Assembly: GCA_934149305.1 (NCBI GenBank) | Contig: CAKPEF010000007.1 | Span: 1-64,000 of the forward strand | Direction: 5' to 3' | DNA: 64,000 nt | Source: an uncultured Clostridia bacterium | Lineage (GTDB): Bacteria; Bacillota; Clostridia; TANB77; UBA1234 | Part shown: one piece after another, positions 63,475-64,000 of the stretch | Numbering within the stretch: position 1 is the first letter of the stretch | How the letters are laid out: the number at the start of each line of letters is the position of its first letter | Made by a program: the position numbers and the translations under genes | The notes under the pieces: model-generated | Told to the model about the DNA's origin: nothing | The model's database searches: none | The model's input: the letters and a program-made list of their open reading frames with translations, nothing else

Positions 63475-64000
63475 ATGACTTTCTTAAATCAAAGTGTTCA
63501 ATATATAAAGGGTGTAGGGCCTAGCAGAGTAATGGTTTTAAATAAATTAGGCATACAAACCGTAGAAGATGTAATAAATTATTTTCCAAGAGAATATGAA
63601 GATAGAGGAAAATTTAAAAGCATATGCGAATTGCAAAATGGTGAAGTTGCTACCATAAAGGCGGTAGTAAAATCGAATATAACTGAGAGTCGAATAAGAA
63701 AAGGAATGACAATATATAAAACAGTTGCATCAGATGAAACAGATAGCATAATTTTAACTTGGTTCAATCAAATGTTTGTTAAAAAATCATTAAAACCATT
63801 AGAAGAATACATTTTTTATGGCAAGGTAAATGCAGGAATAGGTAGAAAAGAAATGAGTGCACCTATTTTTGAAAGACCAGGTGAAAATAAAAATTTAGGT
63901 AAAATTGTGCCTATATATCCTTTGACTGAGGGAATCACGCAAAATGTTCTTAGAGGTATAATACAATCGGCAGTAGATATGGTAAAGGGGAATTTAGAAG
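63475..64000 (+). CDS. recG: ATP-dependent DNA helicase RecG, N-terminal part
   Basis: Cut by the window end; 175 residues visible. The wedge-domain start VQYIKGVGPSRVMVLNKLG and YFPREYEDRGKF, followed by the OB region (VATIKAVVKSNITESRIRKG, IILTWFNQMFVKK), are typical of RecG, which reverses stalled forks and processes Holliday junctions. TAGGAGG precedes the ATG at 63475. The helicase motifs lie beyond the window. No in-frame CGG so far. Confidence 0.93.
   Translation, partial: MTFLNQSVQYIKGVGPSRVMVLNKLGIQTVEDVINYFPREYEDRGKFKSICELQNGEVATIKAVVKSNITESRIRKGMTIYKTVASDETDSIILTWFNQMFVKKSLKPLEEYIFYGKVNAGIGRKEMSAPIFERPGENKNLGKIVPIYPLTEGITQNVLRGIIQSAVDMVKGNLE

Overview
The window comes from a strongly AT-rich, low-GC Gram-positive chromosome. 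Stage-specific sporulation genes (spoIVB, a BofA-like gene, a spoVM candidate next to rpmB and recG), a dlt pair, glycogen synthase and an S-box SAM riboswitch point to an endospore-forming, probably uncultured, member of the Clostridia. No tRNA, rRNA, CRISPR array or complete transposase gene was seen.

Layout. 0.2-11 kb: DUF4364 regulator, an odd-composition small gene, recN, spoIVB, a copper-amine-oxidase-like secreted protein, SAM riboswitch-metK. 11-23 kb: FAD protein, lspA-rluD, glgA, rluB, a zinc-binding protein, tdk, a short-chain dehydrogenase, a NUDIX-vanW-dltA-dltC run and a bofA-like gene. 23.4-25.8 kb: accessory interval with MITE-like elements, a type I toxin-antitoxin locus and small membrane genes. 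26-29.5 kb: dnaE. 29.8-57.9 kb: a cell-envelope island. It holds a dolichyl-phosphate-mannose-synthase-like GT2, a PMT-type protein glycosyltransferase, further polytopic GT-C-like proteins, an SLH protein, three giant paralogous secreted proteins with Thr/Pro linkers, and two paralogous membrane-anchored proteins. 57.9-64 kb: clpE-like, thyX, nth, spoVM, rpmB, recG (cut by the window end).

Main discovery. Six otherwise well-formed genes (spoIVB, lspA, rluB, dltA, the third giant surface protein and a DUF2298 membrane protein) are each split by +1 frameshifts. lspA has two, so there are seven sites. At all seven, the zero-frame codon at the break is CGG, and dropping the C (reading the following GGA or GGT, glycine) restores the full protein. 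I checked by eye every CGG triplet in roughly 18,000 codons. Apart from three CGG codons in two compositionally foreign genes, CGG is never used as an in-frame codon except at these sites. In rluB and dltA the restored residue falls on a conserved family glycine. The simplest reading is that CGG is not a normal arginine codon here and that CGGN is decoded with a +1 shift, or as a four-base glycine codon, as a general feature of translation.

Second theme. About 26 intergenic copies of a short palindrome (core GGAGCACAGTGTGCTCC) are embedded in two element families. One is a ~133-bp MITE with terminal inverted repeats and 8-bp target duplications. The other is a longer family that tends to sit just upstream of ribosome binding sites, especially in the envelope island.
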